Shown here piece after piece: positions 1 through 11,000 of a DNA stretch of 30,359 nucleotides (the stretch's first letter is position 1; every line of letters starts with the position of its first letter). The notes under the pieces are model-generated. The model did no database searches, was not told the origin of the DNA, and saw nothing but the letters and a program-made list of their open reading frames with translations. The stretch is taken from positions 1 through 30,359 of the forward strand of contig DCVT01000021.1 of assembly GCA_002328075.1 (NCBI GenBank). Reading direction: 5' to 3'. The translations under genes and the position numbers were made by a program. Origin of the DNA: Anaerolineales bacterium UBA2181 (GTDB lineage: Bacteria > Chloroflexota > Anaerolineae > Promineifilales > UBA4811).

Positions 1-39
1 TTTCACCGACGATTCAACAGTCACTATGCCGGCGGTCAT

Positions 40-68
40 TTGACAGAGCCGGTCCTGGATGCTAGAAT
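40..68 (+). promoter_or_regulatory. sigma-70 promoter of tRNA-Ala
   Basis: A perfect -35 box TTGACA (40-45) and a -10 box TAGAAT (63-68) are separated by exactly 17 bases. Transcription should start near 75, only about five bases before the mature tRNA 5' end at 80. The near-consensus match fits a strongly expressed stable RNA. Confidence 0.85.
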
Positions 69-79
69 TGCGCACGGTT

Positions 80-152
80 GGGCCTGTAGCGCAGTTGGGA
101 GCGCGTCTCAATGGCATTGAGAAGGTCGAGGGTTCGAATCCCTCCAGGTCCA
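80..152 (+). tRNA. tRNA-Ala (anticodon GGC)
   Basis: A complete 73-base cloverleaf can be drawn. The acceptor stem GGGCCTG (80-86) pairs with CAGGTCC (145-151). The anticodon stem TCTCA/TGAGA (106-110, 118-122) encloses the loop ATGGCAT with anticodon GGC at 113-115. The T arm is GAGGG-TTCGAAT-CCCTC. The acceptor has G at position 3 opposite T at position 70, the G3:U70 wobble that alanyl-tRNA synthetase recognises, which supports alanine independently of the anticodon. The discriminator is A (152). The following bases are CCT, so the CCA end is not encoded and must be added by CCA-transferase. The tRNA reads GCC/GCU codons. Confidence 0.97.
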
Positions 153-175
153 CCTCAGACAGCTCCACTAGCATG

Positions 176-206
176 GACCAGCAGCTTGTCACCATAGTTG
201 CTGGTC
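176..206 (+). other. stem-loop downstream of tRNA-Ala
   Basis: GACCAGCA (176-183) and TGCTGGTC (199-206) form a perfect 8 bp stem with a 15-base loop, 24 bases after the tRNA. No T-run follows, so it is not a classical intrinsic terminator. It may assist 3' processing or termination. From 207 to about 340 I see nothing that looks coding. Confidence 0.35.
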
Positions 207-341
207 GCGCGCCCCTGACTGGGCCATAGCGGCAGCCAGCAAGATCTGGTAACGGACAGGTCGGACCATCCAACACCGCGTACGGCGTGACTAACGGAAC
301 CCCCATCCGCAGATTCGGCCGTCGGTCTTTGTGTGGCTCCC

Positions 342-370
342 TTGCCGAACTGCCCCAAACGTGGTACTGT
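342..370 (+). promoter_or_regulatory. possible promoter of the T-box/leuS transcript
   Basis: TTGCCG (342-347, 4 of 6 consensus) and TACTGT (365-370, 3 of 6) are 17 bases apart, just upstream of the predicted T-box leader. The match is weak. The position is right for a transcript starting near 377, but this is inference. Confidence 0.35.
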
Positions 371-399
371 TGAATCGGTTGCGGTTCACCAAGGGCGAC

Positions 400-697
400 T
401 GCACGCAGCCTTAACAATGCGACACAAGGCGTTGAGCAGGAGTAGTAGGCCATCCCTGCAGCGAGGTGGGATCACCCGGTGCAAGCCCACCACCAGTGCC
501 CACAGGGAGCACACGGGGCCGAACTCGCCTGGGAGCTTTGCCGGTAACGCCGGAACCGGGACAACGCCGGGCCGGTTAGCTGGCGACGGTTCTCGCCCGT
601 TATCGCGATGGAGTGGGTGTGAGGCAATAGCCTTTGCACCAACCAGGGTGGTACCACGGAGAAAGGCCCTTCGTCCCTGCGACGAAGGGCCTTTTTT
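400..697 (+). promoter_or_regulatory. T-box riboswitch, leucine type, controlling leuS
   Basis: The leader upstream of leuS has the landmarks of a tRNA-sensing T-box. The conserved T-box sequence AGGGTGGTACCACGG lies at 645-659; its TGGT bulge is complementary to the ACCA end of an uncharged tRNA with discriminator A, as expected for tRNA-Leu. Stem I elements are visible: AGTAG near 440, AGCGAG near 460, and GGTGCAAG near 480. The likely specifier is CTC (524-526), preceded by GAA and followed by a sequence ending GGGAGCT, the layout seen in other T-boxes, and CTC is a leucine codon. The regulated gene is a leucyl-tRNA synthetase, so the specifier and the target agree. Uncharged tRNA-Leu should stabilise an antiterminator and allow read-through. 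The 5' boundary is approximate. Confidence 0.9.
662..697 (+). terminator. T-box terminator hairpin
   Basis: A 14 bp stem (662-675 with 681-694) with a five-base loop CCTGC runs into six T residues (692-697). It lies three bases after the T-box sequence (645-659), whose pairing with upstream sequence would form the competing antiterminator. It is the expression platform of the leucine T-box. Confidence 0.93.
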
Positions 698-755
698 ATT
701 GTGCACCTGAGGACGCACGGCCGTAACCGTGCCCCGATCAGGAAAAGGAGCAAGC

Positions 756-3560
<2,805 letters not shown>

Positions 3561-3660
3561 CAGACCTTAGCGGCCCCGTGCCGGACAGCGCAAGCCGAGC
3601 CGGAGTCGTCCCGACCCTGATCCATGCCAGGCGATCACCGTCCGCTGGCAGGGTTTGCCG
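3561..3660. other. convergent intergenic region leuS/gltX
   Basis: The two flanking genes converge here. A short inverted repeat ATGCCAG (3624-3630) / CTGGCA (3645-3650) could form a hairpin, but there is no T-run on either strand, so I do not call a terminator. Confidence 0.3.
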
Positions 3661-5151
3661 TCACATAACGAGTCGGCTCAGTAGGTTTATCGCCTGGTCC
3701 AGCCGCGCCAGCACCCGGTCCTTACCCAGCGCGCCCAACGTGCCAAACAGGGGTGGAGCCACCGTCTTGCCACTCACCGCCACACGAACGATGCCAAATA
3801 GCTGCGCTGGCTTCACGCCCAGGTCAGCTACCAGTGTGCGCAGTGCCGCCTCGAGTCGTTCGGTCTCAAAGTCAGTGAGCGCTGCCAGAACCTCCCGAAC
3901 CCTCGTCAACGCCAGCAGCGAACCCGCCGGACCGACCCGGTTCTCCACCAACAATGAAGGGTCGTACGCCAGCTGGTCAATAAAGAGGAAATCCAGCCAT
4001 GATACGGCCTCTCGCAGTGTCTTGATCCGCTCTCGAACCAGGGGGATCGCCTTCAGCAGCAACCCATCGTCTACCGGTAGACCCGCGGCCTCCAGGAAAG
4101 GTTTGGCAGCGGTGGCCAGGCGTGACGGTTCCAGCTCGCGGATGTAGACGCCGTTGAGCCAATCCAGTTTGCTGTAGGGAAGACGCGCCGGAGCCGGGTT
4201 CACATCGCTCAATTCGAACCGAGGAGTGGCCTGTTCCATAGTGAACACTTCCTGGTCGTCGCCAAATGCCCAACCGACGTTAGCCAGGAAATTGACCACC
4301 GCCTCAGGCAGGTAGCCAGCCCTGCGAAACTCGCGCAGCTGCACCAGCACCTCTTGGCCCTCATCCGTGAACGCCTGCGTGCGCTTGCTAAGCTTGCCCT
4401 TGCCGCTGGGGTTCAGAATCAGAGGCGCATGAGCATACACCGGCCGTTTCCAGCCAAAGGCGTCGTACATCAGAACGTGGAGCGGTGCCGTGGGAATCCA
4501 CTCGTCTGCCCGGACAATGTGCGTTATCTCCATGAAATGGTCATCGACCACGTTGGCCAAATGATAGGTGGGAAAGCCGTCCGACTTGAGCAGGACAAGG
4601 TCTTCCAGTTGCTCATGTTGAAAGGTTATATCGCCCCGAATCAGGTCCTGAATCGATGTGCCACCGCTGGCCGGGACCTTGAACCGAACAACATAGGGAG
4701 CGCCAGAAGATTCTAGCTGAGCAACTTGGGTTGGGTCCAACCGGCGGCAGTGACGATCGTACCCGACTTTGCCCTTTTCTTGATGCTGAACGTGGCGCAA
4801 CATGTCCAATCGTTCCGACGTACACCAGCATTTGTAGGCCTGACCTTGCTCTATCAACCAACGAGCCCAATGCCGGTACAAATCAGCGCGCTCAGATTGG
4901 CAATAGGGCCCGTACGGTCCACCCACGTCGGGGCCTTCGTCCCAGTCAATACCCAACCATCTGAGCCCACTGACTATGTCGTCCAGCGCCTCTGGCACCA
5001 ACCGAGAGCGGTCAGTGTCCTCAATTCGAAGAACAAAAACGCCACCACAGTGCCGCGCATAGAGCCAGTTAAACAGAGCAGTGCGCGCGCCGCCAATATG
5101 CAGCGGTCCGGTTGGGCTCGGAGCGAAACGTAGACGCACCGGCAGACTCAC
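3661..5151 (-). CDS. gltX: glutamyl-tRNA synthetase
   Basis: This class I synthetase attaches glutamate to tRNA-Glu. It is 496 residues long, usual for bacterial GluRS. The N-terminal catalytic domain shows the HIGH-type sequence HIGG (18-21) within FAPSPTGPLHIGG, and the KMSKS-type loop KLSKR (253-257). A Cys-x-Cys pair (108, 110) and a YDRHC segment (131-135) resemble the zinc-binding insert of some GluRS enzymes. The all-helical C-terminal anticodon-binding region follows. The start is GTG at 5151, whose bases overlap the rodA stop (GTGA), so translation is probably coupled to RodA. It is the last gene of the minC-minD-minE-rodA-gltX transcript. Whether the enzyme also charges tRNA-Gln (non-discriminating) cannot be read from the sequence. 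Confidence 0.97.
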   Translation of the reverse strand: MSLPVRLRFAPSPTGPLHIGGARTALFNWLYARHCGGVFVLRIEDTDRSRLVPEALDDIVSGLRWLGIDWDEGPDVGGPYGPYCQSERADLYRHWARWLIEQGQAYKCWCTSERLDMLRHVQHQEKGKVGYDRHCRRLDPTQVAQLESSGAPYVVRFKVPASGGTSIQDLIRGDITFQHEQLEDLVLLKSDGFPTYHLANVVDDHFMEITHIVRADEWIPTAPLHVLMYDAFGWKRPVYAHAPLILNPSGKGKLSKRTQAFTDEGQEVLVQLREFRRAGYLPEAVVNFLANVGWAFGDDQEVFTMEQATPRFELSDVNPAPARLPYSKLDWLNGVYIRELEPSRLATAAKPFLEAAGLPVDDGLLLKAIPLVRERIKTLREAVSWLDFLFIDQLAYDPSLLVENRVGPAGSLLALTRVREVLAALTDFETERLEAALRTLVADLGVKPAQLFGIVRVAVSGKTVAPPLFGTLGALGKDRVLARLDQAINLLSRLVM

Positions 5152-6242
5152 GGCGAACGCTCCCGGGACCGGTTCCGCATCAATACGCTTTCCACCAGTC
5201 CCACTGCAAATAGCAGCGAGACCAACGAACTCCCGCCGTAGCTAATAAACGGTAAGGTGAGTCCGGTCACGGGCAAGAGTTGGAGATTCATGCCGATGCT
5301 GACGGCAGTCTGGAAGAATATGAGCACAGCAACGCCGTAACACAACAAAGTCCCGGCCCGGTCCTTGGATATCCGTGCCACCCAAAGAATCCGCAAAATC
5401 AGCGCAGCGATCAGAAGAAGGACCAGCAGGGCACCCATCAACCCAGCCTCCTCGGTGATGACCGAAAATATAAAGTCCGTGTGTCGCACCCGCAGGAAAT
5501 GCAGCTGGCTTTGGCTTCCACTCGCATACCCCTTGCCCAAGATACCACCTGACCCGATGCTGATCAACGCCTGCCGCATGTTGTACTCCTGGTCCGGTAC
5601 CAGGCTCGGGTTGATGAAAGCCAGAATCCGCTGCTTCTGGTAGAGCTGCATGAGCGGCCAGATCAGAGGCAGCGACGCCAGGCCAACCGTCGCCAGCACG
5701 CCCTGATGCAGCCAGCGCATGCCGGCCAACCAGACCATCGCAAACCAGACCACAAACAACTGCACGGTCATGCCAAGATCAGGCTGCAGAAAGATGAACA
5801 TGACCGGCACCGCCACGTAGGTAAACGACTGCAGCACGGTTGAAAACCGGTGAATATTGTTCTGGCGGTCAGCCAGAAACCTAGCCAAGGTGACAACGAT
5901 TAGAACCTTTACCAGTTCGGACGGCTGAACGGCGCCCTCCAATAACCAGCGACGAGCTCCCGCAGCACCAAACTGCCCCGCCATAAAGATGACCAGGAGC
6001 AATACCACGATGGTCCCGTAAATCCACCAGTGGACGGCCATCACGTTGCGATAGTCAAAGCTGGCGGCGACAAGCGCAATGGCCACGCCCAAGACGCCGT
6101 AGATCATCTGCCGAGGCACCAACTCCCGAAGGCTTTCTACGCCCAGGGTAGCGCTGTTGATGAACGCAACACCAATCATGCTCAGCACCACCGCTATGGT
6201 GAGCAGCCACGGATCAAAGTAGTGCCAGGGATGCGCCTTCAT
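5148..6242 (-). CDS. rodA: RodA-type peptidoglycan glycosyltransferase (SEDS family)
   Basis: This polytopic inner-membrane SEDS protein polymerises lipid II glycan strands for side-wall growth together with PBP2. It has 364 residues with about ten hydrophobic segments. Family signatures are the QPSELVK segment near residue 107, the QPDLG motif holding the conserved catalytic-site aspartate, and the C-terminal LPVTGLTLPFISYGGSS stretch. I call RodA rather than FtsW because the window also contains mreB, mreC, mreD and the cognate PBP2, but no ftsI, ftsZ or mur genes. The ATG (6242) overlaps the minE stop as ATGA, and the stop overlaps the gltX GTG. Placing rodA inside a Min operon puts elongation and division-site genes on one transcript. 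Confidence 0.92.
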   Translation of the reverse strand: MKAHPWHYFDPWLLTIAVVLSMIGVAFINSATLGVESLRELVPRQMIYGVLGVAIALVAASFDYRNVMAVHWWIYGTIVVLLLVIFMAGQFGAAGARRWLLEGAVQPSELVKVLIVVTLARFLADRQNNIHRFSTVLQSFTYVAVPVMFIFLQPDLGMTVQLFVVWFAMVWLAGMRWLHQGVLATVGLASLPLIWPLMQLYQKQRILAFINPSLVPDQEYNMRQALISIGSGGILGKGYASGSQSQLHFLRVRHTDFIFSVITEEAGLMGALLVLLLIAALILRILWVARISKDRAGTLLCYGVAVLIFFQTAVSIGMNLQLLPVTGLTLPFISYGGSSLVSLLFAVGLVESVLMRNRSRERSP

Positions 6243-6496
6243 CGCATCTTGGGAATCAGGGGAATGTCGGCCACGAGCCGTGAGGTTCGACCGTCCTGCT
6301 CCAACGAAAAGGTCACCCGTGCCGGGTCCACCTGCACGCGCTTGCCGATGGTAGCGATGATCTCGTCCTTGAGCGCTTCCAGCATACCGGGTGATAGGTC
6401 GCTGCGATCATGTATCAGCACCATCTTCAGTCGGTCTTTGGCAATCTGGCTGCTGGTCAGTCTATTCTGCCGCAACAATCGCTGAAGCAAGCTCAT
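6239..6496 (-). CDS. minE: cell division topological specificity factor MinE
   Basis: MinE displaces MinC from MinD and stimulates MinD ATPase, restricting division to midcell. The product is 85 residues, typical for MinE. The N-terminal amphipathic membrane-binding part (SLLQRLLRQ) is followed by the anti-MinCD helix (IAKDRLKMVLIHDR, about residues 18-31) and the beta-rich topological-specificity domain. The start is ATG 6496: it overlaps the minD stop (ATGA) and has a strong GGGGAGGTGG ribosome-binding site just upstream. A longer frame with ATG at 6526 would push the start into minD and lose this site, so it is rejected. The gene is also coupled to rodA at its 3' end. Confidence 0.95.
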   Translation of the reverse strand: MSLLQRLLRQNRLTSSQIAKDRLKMVLIHDRSDLSPGMLEALKDEIIATIGKRVQVDPARVTFSLEQDGRTSRLVADIPLIPKMR

Positions 6497-7293
6497 TTTC
6501 CACCTCCCCTCAGCTTCTTCAGCCATCCTCGCAGGCCACGGTTTTGTTGCAGAGACAGGAACGGTACCTCTTCACCGCGAATCCGCCGAGCAATATTGCG
6601 GAATGCCTCGCCCGCCAGCGAGTGGTTCTCCAGCACCACCGGAAACCCTCGGTTGGTGGAGACAATCACCTGGTCGTCCTCGGGCACGGTGCCGATTAGT
6701 TCGATCATCAGCACGTCCAGGACATCGCCTATCGCCAACATGTCGCCAGCGGCAACCATATCGGGTTTGATCCGGTTCACAATCAGCCGGGGCGCTCCCT
6801 TTTCATCCGCCTGCAACAACCCAATGATACGATCAGCATCCCGAACTGACGAGACCTCGGCGTTGGAGACGATAATGACCTCATCGGCCGGAGCAATTGC
6901 ATTGCGAAATCCCCGTTCAATACCGGCTGGCGAATCGATGAGGATATAGTCGAAACTGGGCCGCAATTCGTCGCAGACCAGAACCATGTCGGACGGACTG
7001 ACGGCCGTCTTGTCCCGGGTCTGCGCCGCAGGTAGCAGGTAGAGCCCGTCGGTCCGTTTGTCCCGTATCATCGCCTGGCGCAATCTGCAGCGCCCCTCAA
7101 TGACATCCACCAGATCGTAGACGATCCGGTTTTCCAGACCCATTACCAGGTCCAGATTCCGCAATCCGACGTCGGCGTCGATGGCTACCACCTGATTCCC
7201 CAGTTGGGCCAACGCGGCAGCGATGTTGGCGGTGGCAGTGGTCTTGCCTACCCCGCCCTTGCCCGACGTAATGGTTATCACCCGTGCTGACAT
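6493..7293 (-). CDS. minD: septum site-determining ATPase MinD
   Basis: MinD is a ParA/Mrp-type ATPase that binds the membrane in its ATP form, recruits MinC and is cycled by MinE. The 266-residue product starts with the deviant Walker A motif GKGGVGKTT (residues 11-19, signature lysine Lys12). IDADVGLRNLD and a Walker B region IDSPAG follow. The C-terminal LRGWLKKL segment is the amphipathic membrane-targeting helix of the family. ATG 7293 is chosen because it places the P-loop at the normal distance from the N-terminus and has AGGGG (7303-7307) nine bases upstream. A longer in-frame start at 7377 would overlap minC by 68 bases. The gap to minC is 16 bases and the stop overlaps minE. Confidence 0.97.
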   Translation of the reverse strand: MSARVITITSGKGGVGKTTATANIAAALAQLGNQVVAIDADVGLRNLDLVMGLENRIVYDLVDVIEGRCRLRQAMIRDKRTDGLYLLPAAQTRDKTAVSPSDMVLVCDELRPSFDYILIDSPAGIERGFRNAIAPADEVIIVSNAEVSSVRDADRIIGLLQADEKGAPRLIVNRIKPDMVAAGDMLAIGDVLDVLMIELIGTVPEDDQVIVSTNRGFPVVLENHSLAGEAFRNIARRIRGEEVPFLSLQQNRGLRGWLKKLRGGGK

Positions 7294-7309
7294 ATGACAA
7301 AACCCCTGG

Positions 7310-8038
7310 CTATCTCCGCCCGTGAAGCCCTGCATCCCAACGCTCCGCCACAATCTGCCTGTCTCGGATCGAAGCAATCTCCGGGACAGGTTTTCTCAAA
7401 CGAGCCTCCACGGGCGAGACGGTGATCATCTCCGCAATGCGCAGTTGGGTAGGTGCCAATTCCAGGGCACAGACCACCGCAGTCCGGTCGCCGAATGCTC
7501 CGGCGTGAACCACGCCCCGCAACCTACCCCACACAACCACGGCACCGCCGGCAATTACCTCTGCGCCTGGGTTCACGTCGCCAATGATCGTTACATGACC
7601 ATCGCTGGACACAGCCTGTCCCGATCGCAGTGCACCCCAAACCAGCACTGCCTCCGGCTGGCCTTCCGGCCCGATGCCAGGTCCAACTAGCTCGCGCTCG
7701 TCCGATCGAACTTGCCCGCCCGAAAGGCCAGAGCCGCTGCCGGCGAGCCTAGTTCCCAGCTTGAGGCCCTGAGCCGCATCCAGCGTGCCCGAATCTTGGC
7801 TCAGCACTGCTCTCAGGTTCATGCCGTGACGAGAAAAGAGCTCAGCGGCCGCCTCCAGATTGGTTCGCGTCATGGACCTATAACCGACCACGAGCGTCAC
7901 CTCGCCTCCCCGAAAAAAGGCGTTTTGGTCCCGCAATCTCGCTTCCAGCGCGGCAAAACGGTCCACCAGTTCACCGTCTCCCAAGGTCACCTGGAGCCCG
8001 TCCCGAATTCCTTTGATTGTGATGCTGCCAGATTCCAT
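7310..8038 (-). CDS. minC: septum site-determining protein MinC
   Basis: MinC inhibits FtsZ polymerisation and is positioned by MinD. The 242-residue product has an N-terminal FtsZ-inhibiting domain (residues about 1-95, starting with ITIKGIRDGL), a Gly/Ser-rich linker (about 100-125), and a C-terminal beta-helix domain with the repeated turns VTIIGDVNPGAEVIAGG and VVVWGRLRG that dimerises and binds MinD. ATG 8038 is preferred over the in-frame ATG at 8065: the longer start would lie in the predicted promoter, upstream of the transcription start. The predicted transcript begins only two or three bases before ATG 8038, so translation is probably leaderless. It is the first gene of minC-minD-minE-rodA-gltX. 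Confidence 0.94.
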   Translation of the reverse strand: MESGSITIKGIRDGLQVTLGDGELVDRFAALEARLRDQNAFFRGGEVTLVVGYRSMTRTNLEAAAELFSRHGMNLRAVLSQDSGTLDAAQGLKLGTRLAGSGSGLSGGQVRSDERELVGPGIGPEGQPEAVLVWGALRSGQAVSSDGHVTIIGDVNPGAEVIAGGAVVVWGRLRGVVHAGAFGDRTAVVCALELAPTQLRIAEMITVSPVEARLRKPVPEIASIRDRQIVAERWDAGLHGRR

Positions 8039-8047
8039 GGCCTGAGC

Positions 8048-8076
8048 ATTATAATGGCTAACCATCCAAACGCCAA
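8048..8076 (-). promoter_or_regulatory. promoter of minC-minD-minE-rodA-gltX
   Basis: On the minus strand, TTGGCG (8071-8076, 4 of 6) and a perfect TATAAT (8048-8053) are separated by 17 bases. Only nine bases lie between TATAAT and the minC ATG (8038), so the start point should fall around 8041. The promoter occupies the 54-base gap after the upstream glycosyltransferase gene, giving the Min operon its own transcript. Confidence 0.7.
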
Positions 8077-8092
8077 GCTAACGCAGGCTTCC

Positions 8093-11000
8093 TCAGGGGG
8101 ATGTGAGCCCCACCACCAGGAAACGATCGTCTACCGCCCGGCCAGAAACATCCAGAACCTTGAGACGCTGCATGGTGCGCAAAAGGTACCAGCCCACCTC
8201 CAATCGAAACGGTCCGTCGCCTGCATCAGACGCGACCGGAATCTCGATCCGGTCTGTGATGCGCTGACCAACCGGCCACCTGCTGGTGGGCATCGTACCA
8301 TGGACGGGCCAGGTATCTACCTGGCCCACTATCCGGTCGGCGGGGTCCAAAAGGTGCAAGAACAGCGTATAGTCCTCGGCGAGCGGCCCCAAGGCCTGCC
8401 ACGTAAGGTTGGCCTCCAGTTTCGCCCCCGGCACCACCGATCCATCGCCCACATCCAGATTCAACAGCACCAATAGATCCTGGAAATTGGTGGCACCGGA
8501 CGGCACCGCGAAACCTTGCACGCTGATTTTGGCCAGCCGGCATTGCCCCGCCAGCGTCGACATCCACCTACACCGCATCGGTCCGACCGCTGAGATAGCT
8601 AGGTGATAACTTCCTGGCGTTTCCGGAGCGGTTATCGACAGCCCGGTTACCGGCGTCTCAAGTTGAACCCTTTCTGTCGCCGCGCCTTCCCAGCCCAGCC
8701 AGACCGACGCTGGAGCGGCGCCGCTATAGTACACCGTCACCGGCAGTTCGGCCGCTGGACGCGTGCTCGATGCGACGTCTGCACCCAGGATAGCACCACC
8801 ATTGAGCCAAATCCGCCTCTGGTGCGACGGCGTGGGTATGCTACTTGGACTGCGCACCTGCAGCGTGGTAACGGTCACCCAGGGTTCAGTCGCCCACGTC
8901 GGCATCAGCGCCACATTCGAAAACGGTGCGAACAGCCCAATTTGAACCTGGTACTCGCCCGGATTCAACTGCAGCGGAATCGAGATCTCGTGCCAGTCGG
9001 CAATCACCTCATCGGGATGCCATGCGTTCATCGGGTACGAATTGCCGACCGGGTGAGCTCCTTCACTGCTCCAAGGCACCGAGCCGGCCGCATCCACCAG
9101 CCGCAGATGGACCTGGTAACTGGAGTCAACTGGATCGTCGGCAGTCCAGAATAGTGTCAGTCGGAACGCGTCCGGATAGGCCAACGCTCGGCTGTCAAGG
9201 TCATAACCCAGCAACGTCACATGTGGACCAAACCGAGTGTCCAGCGGCGCGTCCATAATCGGCAGGGATCGGAGTGCCTCTTGGTCTACTCGCACCAGGG
9301 GGCCAGCCGACGTCAGGTGATAAACGCCTTCCAGGCCAGGTAAAAACCGCGCCAGGTACACAGTCTGACCGGTTGCCAGGCGAGTCTGCAGTTCGCTCCG
9401 ATAAGCGGCCTCGTCCGGCAATACCATGATAACCAGATCCGGCCGTAGGCCGGCCGTCTGCTGCAGGTAGTACAGCGGCGCGACCTTTTCGCTGTCTGCC
9501 AGGATGGCGGCGCCAGGTTCCAGATCCAGGCTCAACACGTATCTGCCCCAGTCATCCAGCGGGTTGGGCGTTGAGCGGTCCGCAGTGGCCCACCCCGTAG
9601 CAACCAATCGAAGCGGTAAGACTGCCAGCAGCGTGGTCAGGATGACTGCCCGGTAAGCAGCGGCTGATCCGCCTCGTCGACCTGACCACCAACCAACCAG
9701 CGCCGCCATGCCGCACCCGATCCAGATCGACATGATCAGGTAAGCCGGTATGAGAAAAACCTCGATGTCGGGCACATAGTAAACCAACCCGTAGAGAGCG
9801 TAACCGAGCCAAACAAGCAGGGTAACCAGGGCAATTCGCCGTCGCCGGAGCCCGAGCCACCCTGCGCCGAGGACTGCCGTCAACACCCCCAGCCAGCCAA
9901 ACTGATGCAGCACCAGGTTCCCGACCATGCCGTATCGGGAGCTATCTGCGTACCAGGCATCCAACCTCAAGGCCCCTTTGAACTGCAGACCAGTCGTCCA
10001 CTGCAGAAACTCGCGCCAGGTCATCCACTGTCCATCGTGGATTGCTGGCCAACGGATAGGAAGGTAGAGGTACAGCAGCAGACCCAGCGCCGATAACAGC
10101 CCAGCGGATGCCCACTGCCGCCCAGATAGCCGCGGTCGTGCCCACCAAAATGCCAGAACCGCCGCGGGCACGAGCACGATTGTCGTCAAGTGGTTCGCAA
10201 AACCTAAGCCAAGCGCTAGGAAAACCATCCGGACAGCGAACCACTCGGTTCTCCATTTGGTTGGTTCGAGCGCCGGGCCAACCGGATGGCCTGCAGCGCT
10301 CCGGCCGACAACTCCTACCAGCCCCAAGAGGACCATCATCACCAAGAACGCGTTTAGCGCATACACCTCTGCCACGACTGCCTGGCTCCAGAATGCAGCC
10401 GAAAACGCCAGGCACCACGCGGCCAGGACCGAGGGCACCGGTGGGCAACCCAGGCGCCTCAAAATGCCATGGACGGCCACCACCGCTCCCGTCGCGCACA
10501 CCGCAGAAAGCAGGTTGATTCGCAGCGCCATCTCGCCCAACGGAAGCAGCGAAAAGACTTTGGCCAACAGTAGGTATAAGGGGTAGCCCGTCGGGTGAGC
10601 AATTCCCAGTTTGGGGGCCACCACCTGGAATTCGAACGTATCCGCCTGACCCACTGTCCGGCCCACGGTTGCCAGGAATACCGCCAGGACCGAGCCGGCA
10701 AGCACAACAACCGGGGTGACTGCTGCTGTCCGGGTCCCTGGCATCAAGACCGTGGCCACCACGGTCAGCGCCAGCAAAACCCCTCCTCCCAGCCAGACCA
10801 TAGCCTGCCATTTGTCCACCGGATCACCAAGCACGTATACCGCGGAGAGAAACAGCGGCAGCAGCGCGGCGTCAATTTGCCTGAAAGTCGAATCCCGCCC
10901 CCACCTGATCGAGACAAGCCCGACCACCGACGCTATTCCGGCGGCCGCGAATAGCGCTCCGGTTGGCGAGGCCAGCCAGGCGAGCGACACCGGATTCCAT

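Noticed and set aside
729..755. Upstream GTG start for leuS
   Set aside because: It lies upstream of the AAGGAG site (745-750) that serves ATG 756 and adds nine residues outside the family.
5148..6242. FtsW instead of RodA
   Set aside because: The two share SEDS motifs; the mre/PBP2 context and the absence of mur/fts genes favour RodA.
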